From contig JAADVB010000098.1 of assembly GCA_023334545.1 (NCBI GenBank), positions 1 through 60,754 on the forward strand: a DNA stretch of 60,754 bases, written 5' to 3'. The notes beneath the pieces were generated by a model. That model ran no database searches, was not told where the DNA came from, and saw only the letters and a list, made by a program, of their open reading frames with translations. Source of the DNA: Salisapilia sapeloensis. Lineage: Eukaryota; Oomycota; Peronosporomycetes; Peronosporales; Salisapiliaceae. The position numbers and the translations under genes were made by a program. Of this stretch, positions 32,237-42,586 are shown piece by piece; position 1 is the stretch's first letter; every line of letters starts with the position of its first letter.

Positions 32237-33919
32237 TTATTCCGAGTCGGCAAGTATCTGGTGCGTACCGACAGACACGGGGCTATTCAATGCTGCAAGC
32301 GCAATCGCTTTTGCGGCAATCACAGCGTTCCGAAGGCCGGAAGATTGGCGTGACACAGTGCATTCACGATACAAGGACTCTGCTTTGGCTTCGAGAAGCT
32401 CTAGCTTATCCACAGCCGACTGCAGGCCCTTCATCGTACGCAGCGGTCCGACGCCTTCCCACATGATACGCTGCGTCGCCAGCATCACTTCCTTCAAAGC
32501 TGCTTCATTGGCATCCTTTCCTTCGGTAGGGAAGTCCACAGCAGGAGGTTCACCCTCCACTTCATCTTCATCGTCGTCATGACTGCCAAGGAAGTGGTCA
32601 GCAGCGCCACATCCCCACACCAGGCCTTCCAGTAACGAAGTAGACGCGAGACGATTAGCACCGTGGAGACCAGTGCAGCTCACTTCACCTGCAGCATACA
32701 ATCCCTTGACCGAAGTGCAGCCATTCAAGTCGACTTCCACACCGCCGCAGTGGTAGTGGGCCGCAGGCACGACCGGTACAGCTTGGGTAGTCATGTCGTA
32801 ACCGAATTGGAGGCAGCGGGCGTAAATGGTCGGGAATCGACTGCGAATCCAGGACGCATCTTCATGACTGATGTCCAGGAACATGCACGGCTCGTTTTGC
32901 TTAGCCATCTCGGCCAGAATGGTACGTGCGACGACGTCACGCGGCGCCAATTCACCGTCCGGATGGTAATCCTTGGCAAAAGCACGTCCGGATCGGTCAC
33001 GCAGAATAGCGCCTTCCCCTCGAAGTGCTTCCGTCAGCAGGAAACGGCGTTCATTCGGAATAAAGAGCGTCGTCGGGTGGAATTGGACGTACTGCATGTT
33101 CTTCAGCTTGGCACCGGCACGCATCGCCAGGGCGATCCCTTCGCCGCGTGCTCCATCCGGGTTAGACGTGTTCTCATACACATCACCGACGCCGCCAGTA
33201 GCAAGGAGCGTGAAGGGTGCGTTGAAACGCTCTACCTTCCCGGTAGAAGTCACAGTCAAAGCACCCACGCAGTGGCCTTTGGCGTTCGTAACCACTTCAA
33301 AGGCGCTACGTCCATTAAGCAGCGTGATGTTGTCGTGCATACGCACGGCAGCAACCATGCTCTCCGTGATAGCTTTGCCACTCTGGTCATCCTTATAGAG
33401 GATGCGGGCGCGATTGTGAGATGCTTCGAGCGTGAGCGCGAGTTCGCCCTTGTCGTCGCACGTGAACGGTGTCTTAGAGACTTTCAATAGCATCTCCTCC
33501 ACGCGTCCTGGACCATCGATTGCCAGCTTTTGAACCGCAGCGTCATCACAGACACCGGCACCGGCGCGGTGGACGTCCATGGCAAGCAAGTCGGGCGAGT
33601 CATCGTGACTCTTGTAGATAATACCGCCTTGCGCGTAGTAGGTAGCGCTCTCATGCGGATCATCCGCAGCGGAGATGACAGTAACTTTCACACCGGCATT
33701 CGCAAGACGCAGTGCGGCGGCATTGCCCGCGACACCGCATCCGATCACAAGTGCGGCGCAATCGTGGGTTTCGATAGACGGCGAGACAGACTGGGCGGAG
33801 GCAGAGGACGCAGAGTTGGACCGATGAAGCGCATCTAGCTTACGGTACTGGACGGCCTCTTCGGTGCGGGTGTCCACGAAGGACGAAGAGAGGCGTCGGG
33901 CAAAGTCGATTTGGGTCAT
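32237..33919 (-). CDS. nadB: L-aspartate oxidase (NadB-type flavoprotein)
   Basis: 560 residues. After a short N-terminal extension (residues 1-50, ARRLSSSF, Ser-rich, possibly a targeting peptide) comes the FAD-binding dinucleotide fold ALVIGCGVAGNAAALRLANA. It continues with YYAQGGI, SHNRARILYKDDQSGKAI (the NadB His-Arg-Ile-Leu segment), FHPTTLF, TEALRGEGAILRDRSGR and AHYHCGGVEVD. It finishes FAD binding with GEVSCTGLHGANRLASTSLL. The C-terminal helical domain (VMLATQRIMWEGVGPLR) is also the NadB type, distinguishing it from succinate dehydrogenase. NadB oxidises L-aspartate to iminoaspartate, first step of de novo NAD synthesis. No NadA or NadC lies nearby. The presence of a bacterial-type enzyme suggests endosymbiotic or lateral origin. 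Confidence 0.92.
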   Translation of the reverse strand: MTQIDFARRLSSSFVDTRTEEAVQYRKLDALHRSNSASSASAQSVSPSIETHDCAALVIGCGVAGNAAALRLANAGVKVTVISAADDPHESATYYAQGGIIYKSHDDSPDLLAMDVHRAGAGVCDDAAVQKLAIDGPGRVEEMLLKVSKTPFTCDDKGELALTLEASHNRARILYKDDQSGKAITESMVAAVRMHDNITLLNGRSAFEVVTNAKGHCVGALTVTSTGKVERFNAPFTLLATGGVGDVYENTSNPDGARGEGIALAMRAGAKLKNMQYVQFHPTTLFIPNERRFLLTEALRGEGAILRDRSGRAFAKDYHPDGELAPRDVVARTILAEMAKQNEPCMFLDISHEDASWIRSRFPTIYARCLQFGYDMTTQAVPVVPAAHYHCGGVEVDLNGCTSVKGLYAAGEVSCTGLHGANRLASTSLLEGLVWGCGAADHFLGSHDDDEDEVEGEPPAVDFPTEGKDANEAALKEVMLATQRIMWEGVGPLRTMKGLQSAVDKLELLEAKAESLYRECTVSRQSSGLRNAVIAAKAIALAALNSPVSVGTHQILADSE

Positions 33920-35038
33920 GAAGGTTCGAGAGTCGGCGGGAACTTAGTGGGTGGCGGTGAAGACGGGGTATTTCTTGTTAAAGCTCCAGGTGCACTTCAC
34001 GCTCATGTAGTGTGAAGATAGGATGGAGGAGGTCGACGGAGGTCTTGTACCGGCGTCTAGTAACTTGGAGAGTTGAAGTTGTCTTGAGCTCGTCGAGGCA
34101 GAAGCGATAATGGGCTCGTCCGGTAACGCGATCGATTGCTTGCGTATTTTTCACTGCGGATCAGGCCCCTATACAATATACAAGTATAATCTAGGGTTTT
34201 CTCAGGAGGCGTTGGTAATGGGCGCCATGTCCATGTGGGTAAATCATGTAGAGTCGCTCGTCGCGAGCTCTCTTTGGCTTCGATCGCACGTGAAGGCTTG
34301 TTCCTAACAGCTACCATGTCATAACGCCCTGACATGCGGCTAGGCAGTGGCATCTACATGCGATCGCTGTGTAAATGACTGTTGCCAGTTGCCATTTACT
34401 CCATGTAAAGTCTGACATGATCTATGTGTTCTAGCCTTAGATAGCGCATAGTTGAGATGCCGCCGATGGCCAACCGTTATGCCATGGTAAGGAGACTTAA
34501 CTATTATGGCACTTGGTAACCTGGCCAACTGCGTTGCTATTTTGAATTTGAATAATCTTATGCACTCGGAACACGGCGTACTCGCTGTTAGGAACAATCG
34601 TGGGATCAGTATTTCGCCTAACATGCAGGTGTTTGATTTCGATCGCATGAATCACTCTCGAGATGGTAGTTATAAAGCTATGGCTCATTGGTTTCGAAAA
34701 GGTGGACAGTCAGGTAGCATCTCATGTACGCACGACTACCAGAGTATCCACTAGTAGTTTGAAAACGTTATCCACGATAGACTATTCCCTCGTATATCAC
34801 ATCGGCATCCACTTCTGGGTGTATGCGACATACTCTGGGTCCAGATACCCAGAACGAACTAAGAATGTGTCAACGCAAGTAAACGACATGCTAGCGTACG
34901 CGTGCTTGTATTTGTTCTCGTTCATACGCGTACTGCTCCATCCCAATCTCTATTGTCGCGATTGTGCTGTGCAATGAAAAATAATAGCTTTTTAGAAACA
35001 TAGAAAAAATCTTTACTAGTCGTCTACGCTCATACGTT
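33920..35038. other. Intergenic region, aspartate oxidase / RCC1-like gene
   Basis: It holds divergent promoters of nadB (minus) and the RCC1-like gene (plus). No supported gene. A small perfect stem (TCTGGGT at 34834 and ACCCAGA at 34847) was seen. Short frames at 34506-34754 and 34663-34977 look random. Confidence 0.5.
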
Positions 35039-36135
35039 ATGAGATCGCTTCTCCCTTCTCTAGAGCTAGCGTTCTTATTTGTAGCTGGCGTTCGATGTGA
35101 TCTCCTGCCTTCGTTCGAGATATCCCCTCTTGATGTCGACGAGATTACCATTGCCGCTGGTATTGAGCATTCCTGTGCCATCCACATCCAGACGGAGGAG
35201 GATGTCGGCGGACGAGTAATGTGCTGGGGTGAAAACCGAGGTCAGCAGAGTATGCCTCCACCAGGCCACTTCATCCAAGTGAGCACAGGTCGCCTGCATT
35301 CTTGCGGTCTCAAGTCGGACGAGACCATCGTTTGCTGGGGTGTAGGAGCGCCAATTCAAAAGCCACCAGGTCTCTTTGATCAAGTCAGCAGCGGCGACTT
35401 CCACTTCTGTGGTCTTTTAAAAGACCAGTCTGTACAATGCTGGGGTAATGTTTTGCTTACAAGTCTTGTGATAGAAATGTACCAACAAATATACACTAGG
35501 AACGAAAGGAAGTAGCCTTTCAAAGTTACCGAAAGGTAAGTACGTTCAAGTGAGTTGCGGTAAAGACTTTTCCTGCGCAATCGGAGTCGATGGGCACGTC
35601 GAATGCTGGGGCGAGCATAGCGACGTACGTTTTGAACTCATTTGTGCATCAATCGTGCAGCTTATTGATAACTTGGATGTATAGGGACAATTGCAAGTAC
35701 CTCATGGCCTTCGCTTCCAACAAATATCATCCTCCTCCGGTAGCTTTGTATGTGGCGTTACTGATGATAATCATATTAAATGCTGGGGGAATAACATGCG
35801 CGGCCAACTGGACGCTCCTCAAGATGAGAAATTCATACTTGTCAGTTCTAGTAGACTCGCTGCTTGCGGCATCAAGGTACATTTTCATATTTTGTTGGTA
35901 TGGATATATTGCCTCAAGTCCTTTTAACGGCATGGACTAGATGGACCGACGCGTTGTTTGTTGGGGAATGAAATCTGGCGTCACAAGTGCTCCAACGGAT
36001 ATCCAGTTCGACGAGCTGACTCTGGGTTGGAATCACGGATGCGGCATCCAACATGAAGATGGGGTTGTAAGATGCTGGGGTGATAGCAATGGTAATCGAC
36101 TCGACATTCCCCCCAAACTACTTAGAGGCTTTTAA
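35039..36135 (+). CDS. Secreted RCC1/BLIP-II-like repeat protein
   Basis: Four exons: 35039-35444, 35500-35624, 35685-35876 and 35941-36135. The introns are 55, 60 and 64 nt, and 305 residues are read in frame. A signal peptide is likely (SLLPSLELAFLFVAGVRC). The mature part is a run of about seven ~40-residue repeats with the recurrent signature CGL/CGI....V.CWG, for example RLHSCGLKSDETIVCWG and DFSCAIGVDGHVECWG. The Cys before the repeat core and the Cys-Trp-Gly recur in nearly every unit and probably pair. This is the RCC1-like beta-propeller fold in an extracellular, disulphide-rich version. The ligand is unknown and a chromatin role as in nuclear RCC1 is unlikely given the signal peptide. 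Confidence 0.75.
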
Positions 36136-36183
36136 CTCTTGTGAATAAAGCACAGGGGAATCAAGCATCTCTGTATATACTAT

Positions 36184-37461
36184 TCATTCACTCTCTCGAA
36201 ATGTTTCTAGTCGATTAGTAACCAGTACTTGTTTCCCTACGAGCACATGAAGGCTGCGTTCTTGCGAGTTGTTGGATGGTAAATCGGATTTTGACACGAG
36301 CGTGACTTTCTTGATAGGATCCAACAATCGTCCCACCCGTTCCTTACGGACAACATCCAACATAGAAGACTTCGACTGATGCAAGCGAAAATGTGTTCCA
36401 TCACTTGATGTAGGAAGAACGTGAGCAGATGCAGATTTTCGTAGTGACATCGGAAACGCATCAACTTGGGATGGCAATTTAATGCTTTGTAGTCGTCGAT
36501 CCGTGTGCTCATGAGCTTTTGCTAATGCCAAGGCAGATCTAGAATGACTACTTCCTGCTAAAGTATTTCGTTCAAATCCTCGTTGTGGAGCGGATTCATT
36601 TTCGGTCTGTTTCCTACGTAGTACAAGTAATGAACTATCCACTTCGTACTCCATGGATTTCTCAACAACGCCTAGGGAAGCCCAAGTGACAACATCAGAT
36701 GCTGCTGCAATCATGCCTGCAACATCTCCTTTCTTTGGGTGTGCTCCTTGCGTCTGGGATAATTTGTCCTTTGCAGCATATTTATTTGTCTTGCCAGAAT
36801 GCGCTTTGCAATTATATGCTGATGCCGCCAACTTGATAAGTGGTAACTCGAGGCATTTCAATATCTGGTTTTCGGCCACAATAATTGCCATTTCGATCTT
36901 GTCCTTTACAGCAGCGGAAAGCTGTTTCTTCATCGAGTAATACTTCCCCATTGGCAATGACAACATTATGGATTTAAACTTTGTTGTGATCACCGAGTAC
37001 TTGAGTGGCGTCTTGGTATTCACATTGTAAGCTAGCATTACATCTCCTGGTCTCAGTACTTTTTCCACATGACGAGTGTCTTGATCGAGCACGCTACCTG
37101 GACTATTCGACACTCTTTCCATGCATCTTGCACTGAAACCTCCGTATAAAATGAAGATCATCTCGGACGCTGTTTCGCCTTCATGCCAATTCATTTCTCC
37201 AATTACAGAAAACTTAATTGTGCACAGATCGAACAAGTTCTTCCAGGGTATTTCCTCCGCCAATATGGCCAATATGTGGTTTCGGTGCAGCACCTCGTAT
37301 TGAAACGCAAATGTTTTAAGTTGTTTATTCAGCAATGTGGTCGAACCAGATGACCCAGAAGCCGGGCGCGATGAACCTGGGGTCTTTCCCGAATGCGAAG
37401 CAGAACCTGGACGAGATCTGTCAGTTGGAAGCGAAGACACATGATTTTTTCCGGACATCAA
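36184..37461 (-). CDS. Cyclic-nucleotide-binding-like domain protein
   Basis: 425 residues, intronless. After a Ser/Pro-rich N-terminus, residues about 45-200 resemble a CNB beta-barrel: LFDLCTIKFSVIGEMNWHEG, then EMIFILYGGFSAR, then VLRPGDVMLAYNV, then SIMLSLPMGKYYSM. The order of strands and the GD turn fit. A clear phosphate-binding cassette (GE..L....RAA) is not visible, so cyclic-nucleotide binding is uncertain. The C-terminal half is basic, Ser-rich and probably disordered. Convergent with the RCC1-like gene, 48 bp apart. Confidence 0.6.
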   Translation of the reverse strand: MMSGKNHVSSLPTDRSRPGSASHSGKTPGSSRPASGSSGSTTLLNKQLKTFAFQYEVLHRNHILAILAEEIPWKNLFDLCTIKFSVIGEMNWHEGETASEMIFILYGGFSARCMERVSNSPGSVLDQDTRHVEKVLRPGDVMLAYNVNTKTPLKYSVITTKFKSIMLSLPMGKYYSMKKQLSAAVKDKIEMAIIVAENQILKCLELPLIKLAASAYNCKAHSGKTNKYAAKDKLSQTQGAHPKKGDVAGMIAAASDVVTWASLGVVEKSMEYEVDSSLLVLRRKQTENESAPQRGFERNTLAGSSHSRSALALAKAHEHTDRRLQSIKLPSQVDAFPMSLRKSASAHVLPTSSDGTHFRLHQSKSSMLDVVRKERVGRLLDPIKKVTLVSKSDLPSNNSQERSLHVLVGKQVLVTNRLETFRESE

Positions 37462-38277
37462 TACTCTTTTAATTTGATGAATGCGTATTAGCGTGTCAAA
37501 ACAAGGCAGGAGAGAACGATATTTAATTCTAATAATAGCTTGCAGTTAGGTTCGCTGTCTGCGAATGTACCAATTGGTATTCATCACTCAAGCATGCCTA
37601 GTGCATGCTTCTATCTCTACTCAGTTTATATTTACAGGCGCACACTTTTAAAGCAAAGCTTGGGGAAGTATAGCAAAGCTGACGATCGACTGGATACATA
37701 TAACATTCACTTCAATCCAACTTCAAAAGAACGTACTTGAAGTTTCTTTTCGCTGCAGCACTCCCTTATAAAGGGATGTTGCTGACCAATGCTTTACCGA
37801 GGCACGATGTGTTATCTATGTACATCACGAGTGCTTGTAGCATACTGATGCCAAAGCGAGGAAAGGATTGAAATCACAGCCAATGACTACCTTGCGTCTT
37901 CGTCGAGCGCTATAACTGTATAATTTTCTTAGGCAACGATGACTTTACGGCATTAACTAGCACCTTCAGCCTAGTATTGGGAACTGGTACAAGGTGCTGT
38001 AGGCAATCTTTTCAAACCAAAACGTTAAGAGCAGTTGTATTATCGACCAGTTAGGATAGGATAGCATGCCAAGTGGTGTCTATATATAAGAAAGTGATCC
38101 TAACACTCGATTTTCATTCTATCGATGACAACCGGTATTTCTAATCAAAGGACAAGCTTCTGTACCTGTTCATATTATATCTAAAGAAAGTAGATTGAGA
38201 CATTCCTACAGTGTAGTCCAATACTATCAATGATTCTGTCTTTGACTTCAAGAGCTTCGCCAGGAATATCAATTTAG
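37462..38277. other. Intergenic region, possibly with remnants of an upstream exon
   Basis: No continuous gene. Short open stretches at 37540-37740 and around 37930-38000 (plus) may be exon remnants of the possible gene that follows, but no consistent splice model was found. Confidence 0.35.
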
Positions 38278-38814
38278 CGTGGTAGATGTCTGTGAGCGTA
38301 TGATCCCTTCATCAGTTTGCATCACCAATACGTCCGTTTATAGTGTCAAACAAGCCGTATGCTCAGGCTATTTCCACCCAAGCATGTACTCTCAACGTGA
38401 TGCAAAGTGCCTGGTTTGTCGCCATCAAAACCTCCAGCTACGCATAGAACTTGATGCAAGAAAAATCGTCTCAAGATGTGGAAAGATCGTGCAACAATTG
38501 CTTGATAGCAAAAGGTGGAGAAATTGATTCTGTTTCAGGCTCATGTACATTGTGACACAACGATGCTCCGATCCATATAGACACCTTTTTCTTTGCTGTG
38601 GTAGGTAAGACTTAATTCCTCCAATACCTTTTGATAAGTCTTCCATATGTGGCTCTTACATTAGATATGGTTCATCACTTGAGTTTCAATTTTCAGGAAA
38701 TGTGCAAACGTCCGTTTCAACTCACAGTAGGCAGCAAGAGTTTCGGCTAAAAGTAGATCCTACAGAACTCGATTTGATCTCCACAAAGCAACAGTTGACC
38801 TACTATTGTTTGTG
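38278..38814 (+). pseudogene. Possible broken or unresolved gene (3' part)
   Basis: One frame is open from an acceptor-like site (AATTTAG at 38271-38277) to a donor GTAGGT at 38601, interrupted only by TGA at 38525-38527. A 96-nt intron to TTTTCAG would continue it in frame from 38697 to a stop at 38812-38814, ending DPTELDLISTKQQLTYYCL. Motifs in the first exon are AKCLVCRHQNLQLRIELDAR then RCGKIVQQLL, reminiscent of an OB-fold with inserted zinc-type cysteines, but this is weak. The TGA could be a nonsense mutation, a sequencing error or a sign that the frame is spurious. It ends 70 bp before the subtilase start. Confidence 0.3.
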
Positions 38815-38884
38815 ACTTCTGTAGAGTAGTAGTGGCGAGAAGAGCTATTGAATCTAGTCTGCGGAAATCCAATCGTACGAAGCA

Positions 38885-40372
38885 ATGAAGTGGTTGCCAG
38901 TCATTTTCGTTGTCCTCGCCTTTATTTCTATATTCCCTCGCCTCGAAGCATATGGACGTGAAGAGCCTCAGCGACAACGCACTCCAGTTACTGCTCGAAG
39001 TGCTAGAGACTTTATGAAAGCGAATAGAAAAATGGATGTTATTATTCGCGTTTATGACGATGCTTCTCGTCCACTTCGAGCGATTGGAGAGCAAAAGTTT
39101 GAATCCCGATCCAGTCACCTTAACGGTGCAAGAAGAATTCTTCGAAAGCACGCTCGAAGTTCCCAGGAGAGGATTATTGAATTGCTAGATAGACTAGGTT
39201 ACAAAACAAGTAACCCCAAGGGAGCTAAACGAGCAACACAGTTCTCTATATCCAATTCTATCCACGTAGATAGCATCACGGAAAAAGACCTTGGCGAGTT
39301 GGAATCTCACCCTGATGTGCGTAAAGTTGAGCAAGAAATGAGGCTTGATATTGTGGTACCAACGATTGAAACTCACTCTTCAGCTAAAGTTGTCAACACA
39401 GATCAAGAAAACTGGGGGATAAAGAAAATGGGCGTTGATGAGGTGTGGGGAATGTACGGAAATACTGGTGATGGTATCACCGTTGGTGTCATCGACTCCG
39501 GCGTCGATGGTAAGCATGAAGCCTTGAGTAGTAGCTTTGCAGGAGAATATGGGTGGCACGACCCGCAGGGTAAATTAGAACCGTACGATGAATCCGGGCA
39601 TGGTACTCATGTGACTGGAATAATCACTGGTGAAAACGGTATTGGTGTCGCTCCTGGTGCAAAGTGGATGGCATGCAAAGGTTGTAGAAGCAGATCGGAA
39701 GGATGCTTACTCTCAGACCTTTTAGAATGTTTCGAGTGGATGTCTTGTCCAACGAAGGCAGACGGAACGGATGAAGATTGCTCGAAAGCCCCGCATGTAA
39801 TCAACAATAGCTGGGGTGGCGGACGTAACTTGCAAGACTTTGACGATGTCATAGAAGTATGGCATGCACTAGGAATCATCCCGATCTTTGCAGCAGGTAA
39901 CACTGGTCCAAGATGCAATACGGTCACTTCGCCAGGCGATAAGTACAATGTCATTACTGTCGGCGCAACGGATTCGAACGATCAGCTTGCTCGATTCAGT
40001 TCCAAAGGCACGGGGGTTGATGGTATCGTCAAGCCCGACATCGTTGCTCCTGGTAGATCGATACTATCTAGCTGCCTATCTCCTAGACGACACGACTACT
40101 ACTGCCTCAAGTCAGGGACAAGTATGGCCACCCCTCAAGTAAGCGGTCTCGTCGCTTTATACTTGCAAGATCGCAAAGACGCTTCATACGATGAAGTTCG
40201 AGACGCATTGCTTCTTGCGACTGTCAAATCGATTTCGAATCCCACAAGACATACTTGTGGTGCACCGAAAACCCCGGATGACATCTTTCCAAACCAACAA
40301 GTCGGCAACGGACGTATCGATGCCGTCGCTTTAATCAATCATGCTCGAGCGAAGAACGGTGCCAACCACTAG
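38885..40372 (+). CDS. Secreted subtilisin-like serine protease (S8) with I9 prodomain
   Basis: 495 residues, intronless. Signal peptide at residues 1-23 (LPVIFVVLAFISIFP). The I9 prodomain spans about 48-160: MDVIIRVYDD, then LGELESHPDVRKVEQ. The catalytic domain spans about 175-490 with Asp204 in GVIDSGVDG, His239 in ESGHGTHVTG, the oxyanion Asn339 in AAGNTG and Ser413 in GTSMATPQVSG. All catalytic residues are present, and cysteines (for example CKGC, GCLLSD) suggest disulphides of an extracellular enzyme. Such subtilases digest host or environmental protein, or process secreted proteins. The stand-alone I9 protein 11 kb upstream is a conceivable regulator. Confidence 0.93.
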   Translation: MKWLPVIFVVLAFISIFPRLEAYGREEPQRQRTPVTARSARDFMKANRKMDVIIRVYDDASRPLRAIGEQKFESRSSHLNGARRILRKHARSSQERIIELLDRLGYKTSNPKGAKRATQFSISNSIHVDSITEKDLGELESHPDVRKVEQEMRLDIVVPTIETHSSAKVVNTDQENWGIKKMGVDEVWGMYGNTGDGITVGVIDSGVDGKHEALSSSFAGEYGWHDPQGKLEPYDESGHGTHVTGIITGENGIGVAPGAKWMACKGCRSRSEGCLLSDLLECFEWMSCPTKADGTDEDCSKAPHVINNSWGGGRNLQDFDDVIEVWHALGIIPIFAAGNTGPRCNTVTSPGDKYNVITVGATDSNDQLARFSSKGTGVDGIVKPDIVAPGRSILSSCLSPRRHDYYCLKSGTSMATPQVSGLVALYLQDRKDASYDEVRDALLLATVKSISNPTRHTCGAPKTPDDIFPNQQVGNGRIDAVALINHARAKNGANH

Positions 40373-40747
40373 ACTCTTCAATCTACTAAACAAGACACCA
40401 ATCTATTCCTTTCCTTTCTACACCAGGCGCTTCCAATTCGTATCGATTTAAAGAAAAAGAAAAGTAGTAGAAAACCGCGAATTAATTATTCTCGCCTCGG
40501 AATCTCGCGCCAAATATTTTACTTGCGCTTTGTATACTCAAGTCATTTCAAAATCGCGCGGGACGGACATTGCCAGGCGCTTCCATTCATTCGCAAAAAG
40601 CTCCGTTCGACCTCACTGCTCCGTCACATCCCGAGACGTTGTCTGCGGTCTATATATATTCACGTCTTATCTATCCCTCGGTCGCACTACTCCCTACCGA
40701 CCTACATACACGTCAAGCTCGTCACGCCAGTCGAATCGACATTCATC

Positions 40748-41621
40748 ATGCCTCGCAAATCCCGCAAAAGCAACGACTCTAAGCTCATCGTCGTCGCCCT
40801 AGAAGGCTGCCACGGTACATCCTGCTTTATCTAGGAAATTATTTCGTAATTATAGAACTCGTGACTGAAATGTGTTGTGATAGGCTCGGGCAAGACAAGC
40901 CTATGCGCTGAGTTTGAGGCGCAAGGCTATAAAGTACTAGACGAAACGTTCATGACGATGCCGAGTTATTCTCTCCACCCTCAGTCAATGCTCATGGAAT
41001 CTGCCTGGGTCTGTTCTTGGTACATTTCTTCCATCTTTTACTATTTGTTGCACTTGACTCATCGTGTCTTGCAGGTTTGAACGTGTGCTGCGTCTAGCAG
41101 ATGAACTCCGTCGCGAGAAGCGCGCTGTGAATCGCACTCAAGTGTACTTTGCGGACCGGTCTCCATTTTCCGCTGTCTACTACGCCGGTGCCTCCGGTCA
41201 TTTGCTCGAACCTGTGATCCGAGCTCAGATGAAAGAAGTGGAAGAGCAAGCGAACATCCTTTTCTATACAGTACACGTCTCAGTCGAGAAAGAGTTGTTG
41301 TGGAAACGTATTTGCGATCGCTTGGAAGACGAACCGGAGCGTGTGCGGTACAATGAACACAAGCGTGATTGGATGGACAAGACACTCGCGTTCTACAATA
41401 CGTTCGAGTGGGATTTCACTATTTCCAATGACGATGGCAGTGTCTCGACGATCATGAAAGAGCTCGAGACGACCCTACGAGGTCAAGATGCTACTTTTCG
41501 AATGGTATATGAACGGAAGAAGCATGTGCTGACGGATGAAACCGTCAGCTCCGTCGCCAGCACGGACAGTGAAGAGGATGTAGATGGTACAAGTATGGTG
41601 GCTTTTAACAATCGTACCTAG
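40748..41621 (+). CDS. P-loop NTPase resembling nucleoside/thymidylate kinases
   Basis: Three exons: 40748-40814, 40884-41019 and 41075-41621. The introns are 69 and 55 nt, both with GTACAT donors, and 249 residues are read in frame. The first junction completes the Walker A motif (ALEGCHGSGKTSLC). A conserved DRSPFSAVYYAG segment matches the DR(S/Y/F) motif of the thymidylate/deoxynucleoside kinase fold. An acidic, Ser-rich tail follows (TVSSVASTDSEEDVDG). It probably phosphorylates a small substrate such as a nucleoside or nucleotide, but the specific substrate cannot be read from the sequence. Convergent with TatD, stop codons 32 bp apart. Confidence 0.7.
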
Positions 41622-41653
41622 AGTACTGTCACGAATGAAAAGCTCTTTGTTTT

Positions 41654-42586
41654 TTATATTCGAAGAAAGCGTTTGGCATTGGAACGTGTCAGATGGGCAA
41701 TTTCACTCGGCGTCTTGTCCAGGATCTCTGCGATACACTCGACAATCTTCGGAAGCGCAGTAGGTACATTCGGATGCTGTCGCTTCCGACTCGTAGGTTC
41801 CAAGTATCGACATTTTGGAAAGCCCATGTACGGTGCATCAGTTTCTATGACCAATCGATCAAGTGGAATGTGTTGGAGCATCTCGCGTAGGTTGGAACCA
41901 TGAGACTTTTTAATGAAACCTGTGATGCCGATGTAAAATCCGTTGGATATGTACGACTGGAGCTCTGCTTCTTCCCCTGTAAAGCAGTGGACGACTGCTG
42001 GCGGAAAGTAGCCGTTGAATTCATCTCGACAGTGGTTGATAGCAGCCATAAAGTCGTCATGCGCGAGACGTTCGTGAAGGAAGAGTGGCTTTTGAAGCTT
42101 GCAAGCTAAATGTAGTTGAGTTTGGAACCATTCTTTTTGAGTAGGAGAGTCCGGAAAAGAGGAAGAGTAGTCGAGACCGCACTCGCCTACCGCGACGACA
42201 TTTGTGCCGGATGCGAGAGACTCTAGTTGGGAAATTTCTGTCGCGGTGGGAGAGCTGGATGCGTTATATGGGTGTACACCTGCCGTCGGGAAAAGTTTCT
42301 AGTGTGCATAAGACGTGCTTAGTATTTGATGATGGTAGGAGTGTGAAATGCATACGGTTGGGTAGCGTTGACACAGATCGATGGCGGCCTTGCTTTCGGA
42401 TAGAGTGGCACCAGGCACGAGCATTTCGATGACGCCACATGCCTCTGCTCTTTCGAGAATACCTTCAATGTCATTCTCAAGCGCTTCATGTGTCAGATTG
42501 CAATCGAAATCAAAGTAATAAGAGAGCTCCGTGTTGGATGCCGTGGTTTCGGTAGACCTAGGATCGATAGATGTCATGAATAACAT
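41654..42586 (-). CDS. TatD-family Mg2+-dependent DNase
   Basis: Two exons, 42356-42586 and 41654-42298, with a 57-nt intron (GTATGC...ACTAG), 291 residues. TatD signatures in order: FDCNLTHEAL near the N-terminus (the FD.NLT form seen in E. coli TatD instead of HxH), FPTAGVHPYNAS at the exon junction, VAVGECGLDY, QKPLFLHER, VVHCFTG and VIETDAPYMG. Metal-binding residues Glu (GECG), His (LFLHER), His (VHCFTG) and Asp (ETDAPY) are all present. The family are 3'-exonucleases/DNases linked to oxidative DNA damage and nuclear or mitochondrial DNA degradation. The start at 42586 is the first ATG; 42577 is an alternative. Confidence 0.9.

Noticed and set aside
32663-33490. 275-codon plus-strand frame opposite aspartate oxidase
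   Set aside because: Antisense to a conserved enzyme; no matching domain.
34834-34853. TCTGGGT...ACCCAGA stem as a terminator
   Set aside because: Seven-bp stem without a U tract; eukaryotic context; likely chance.
36653-36940. 95-codon plus frame in the CNB-like gene
   Set aside because: Antisense shadow.
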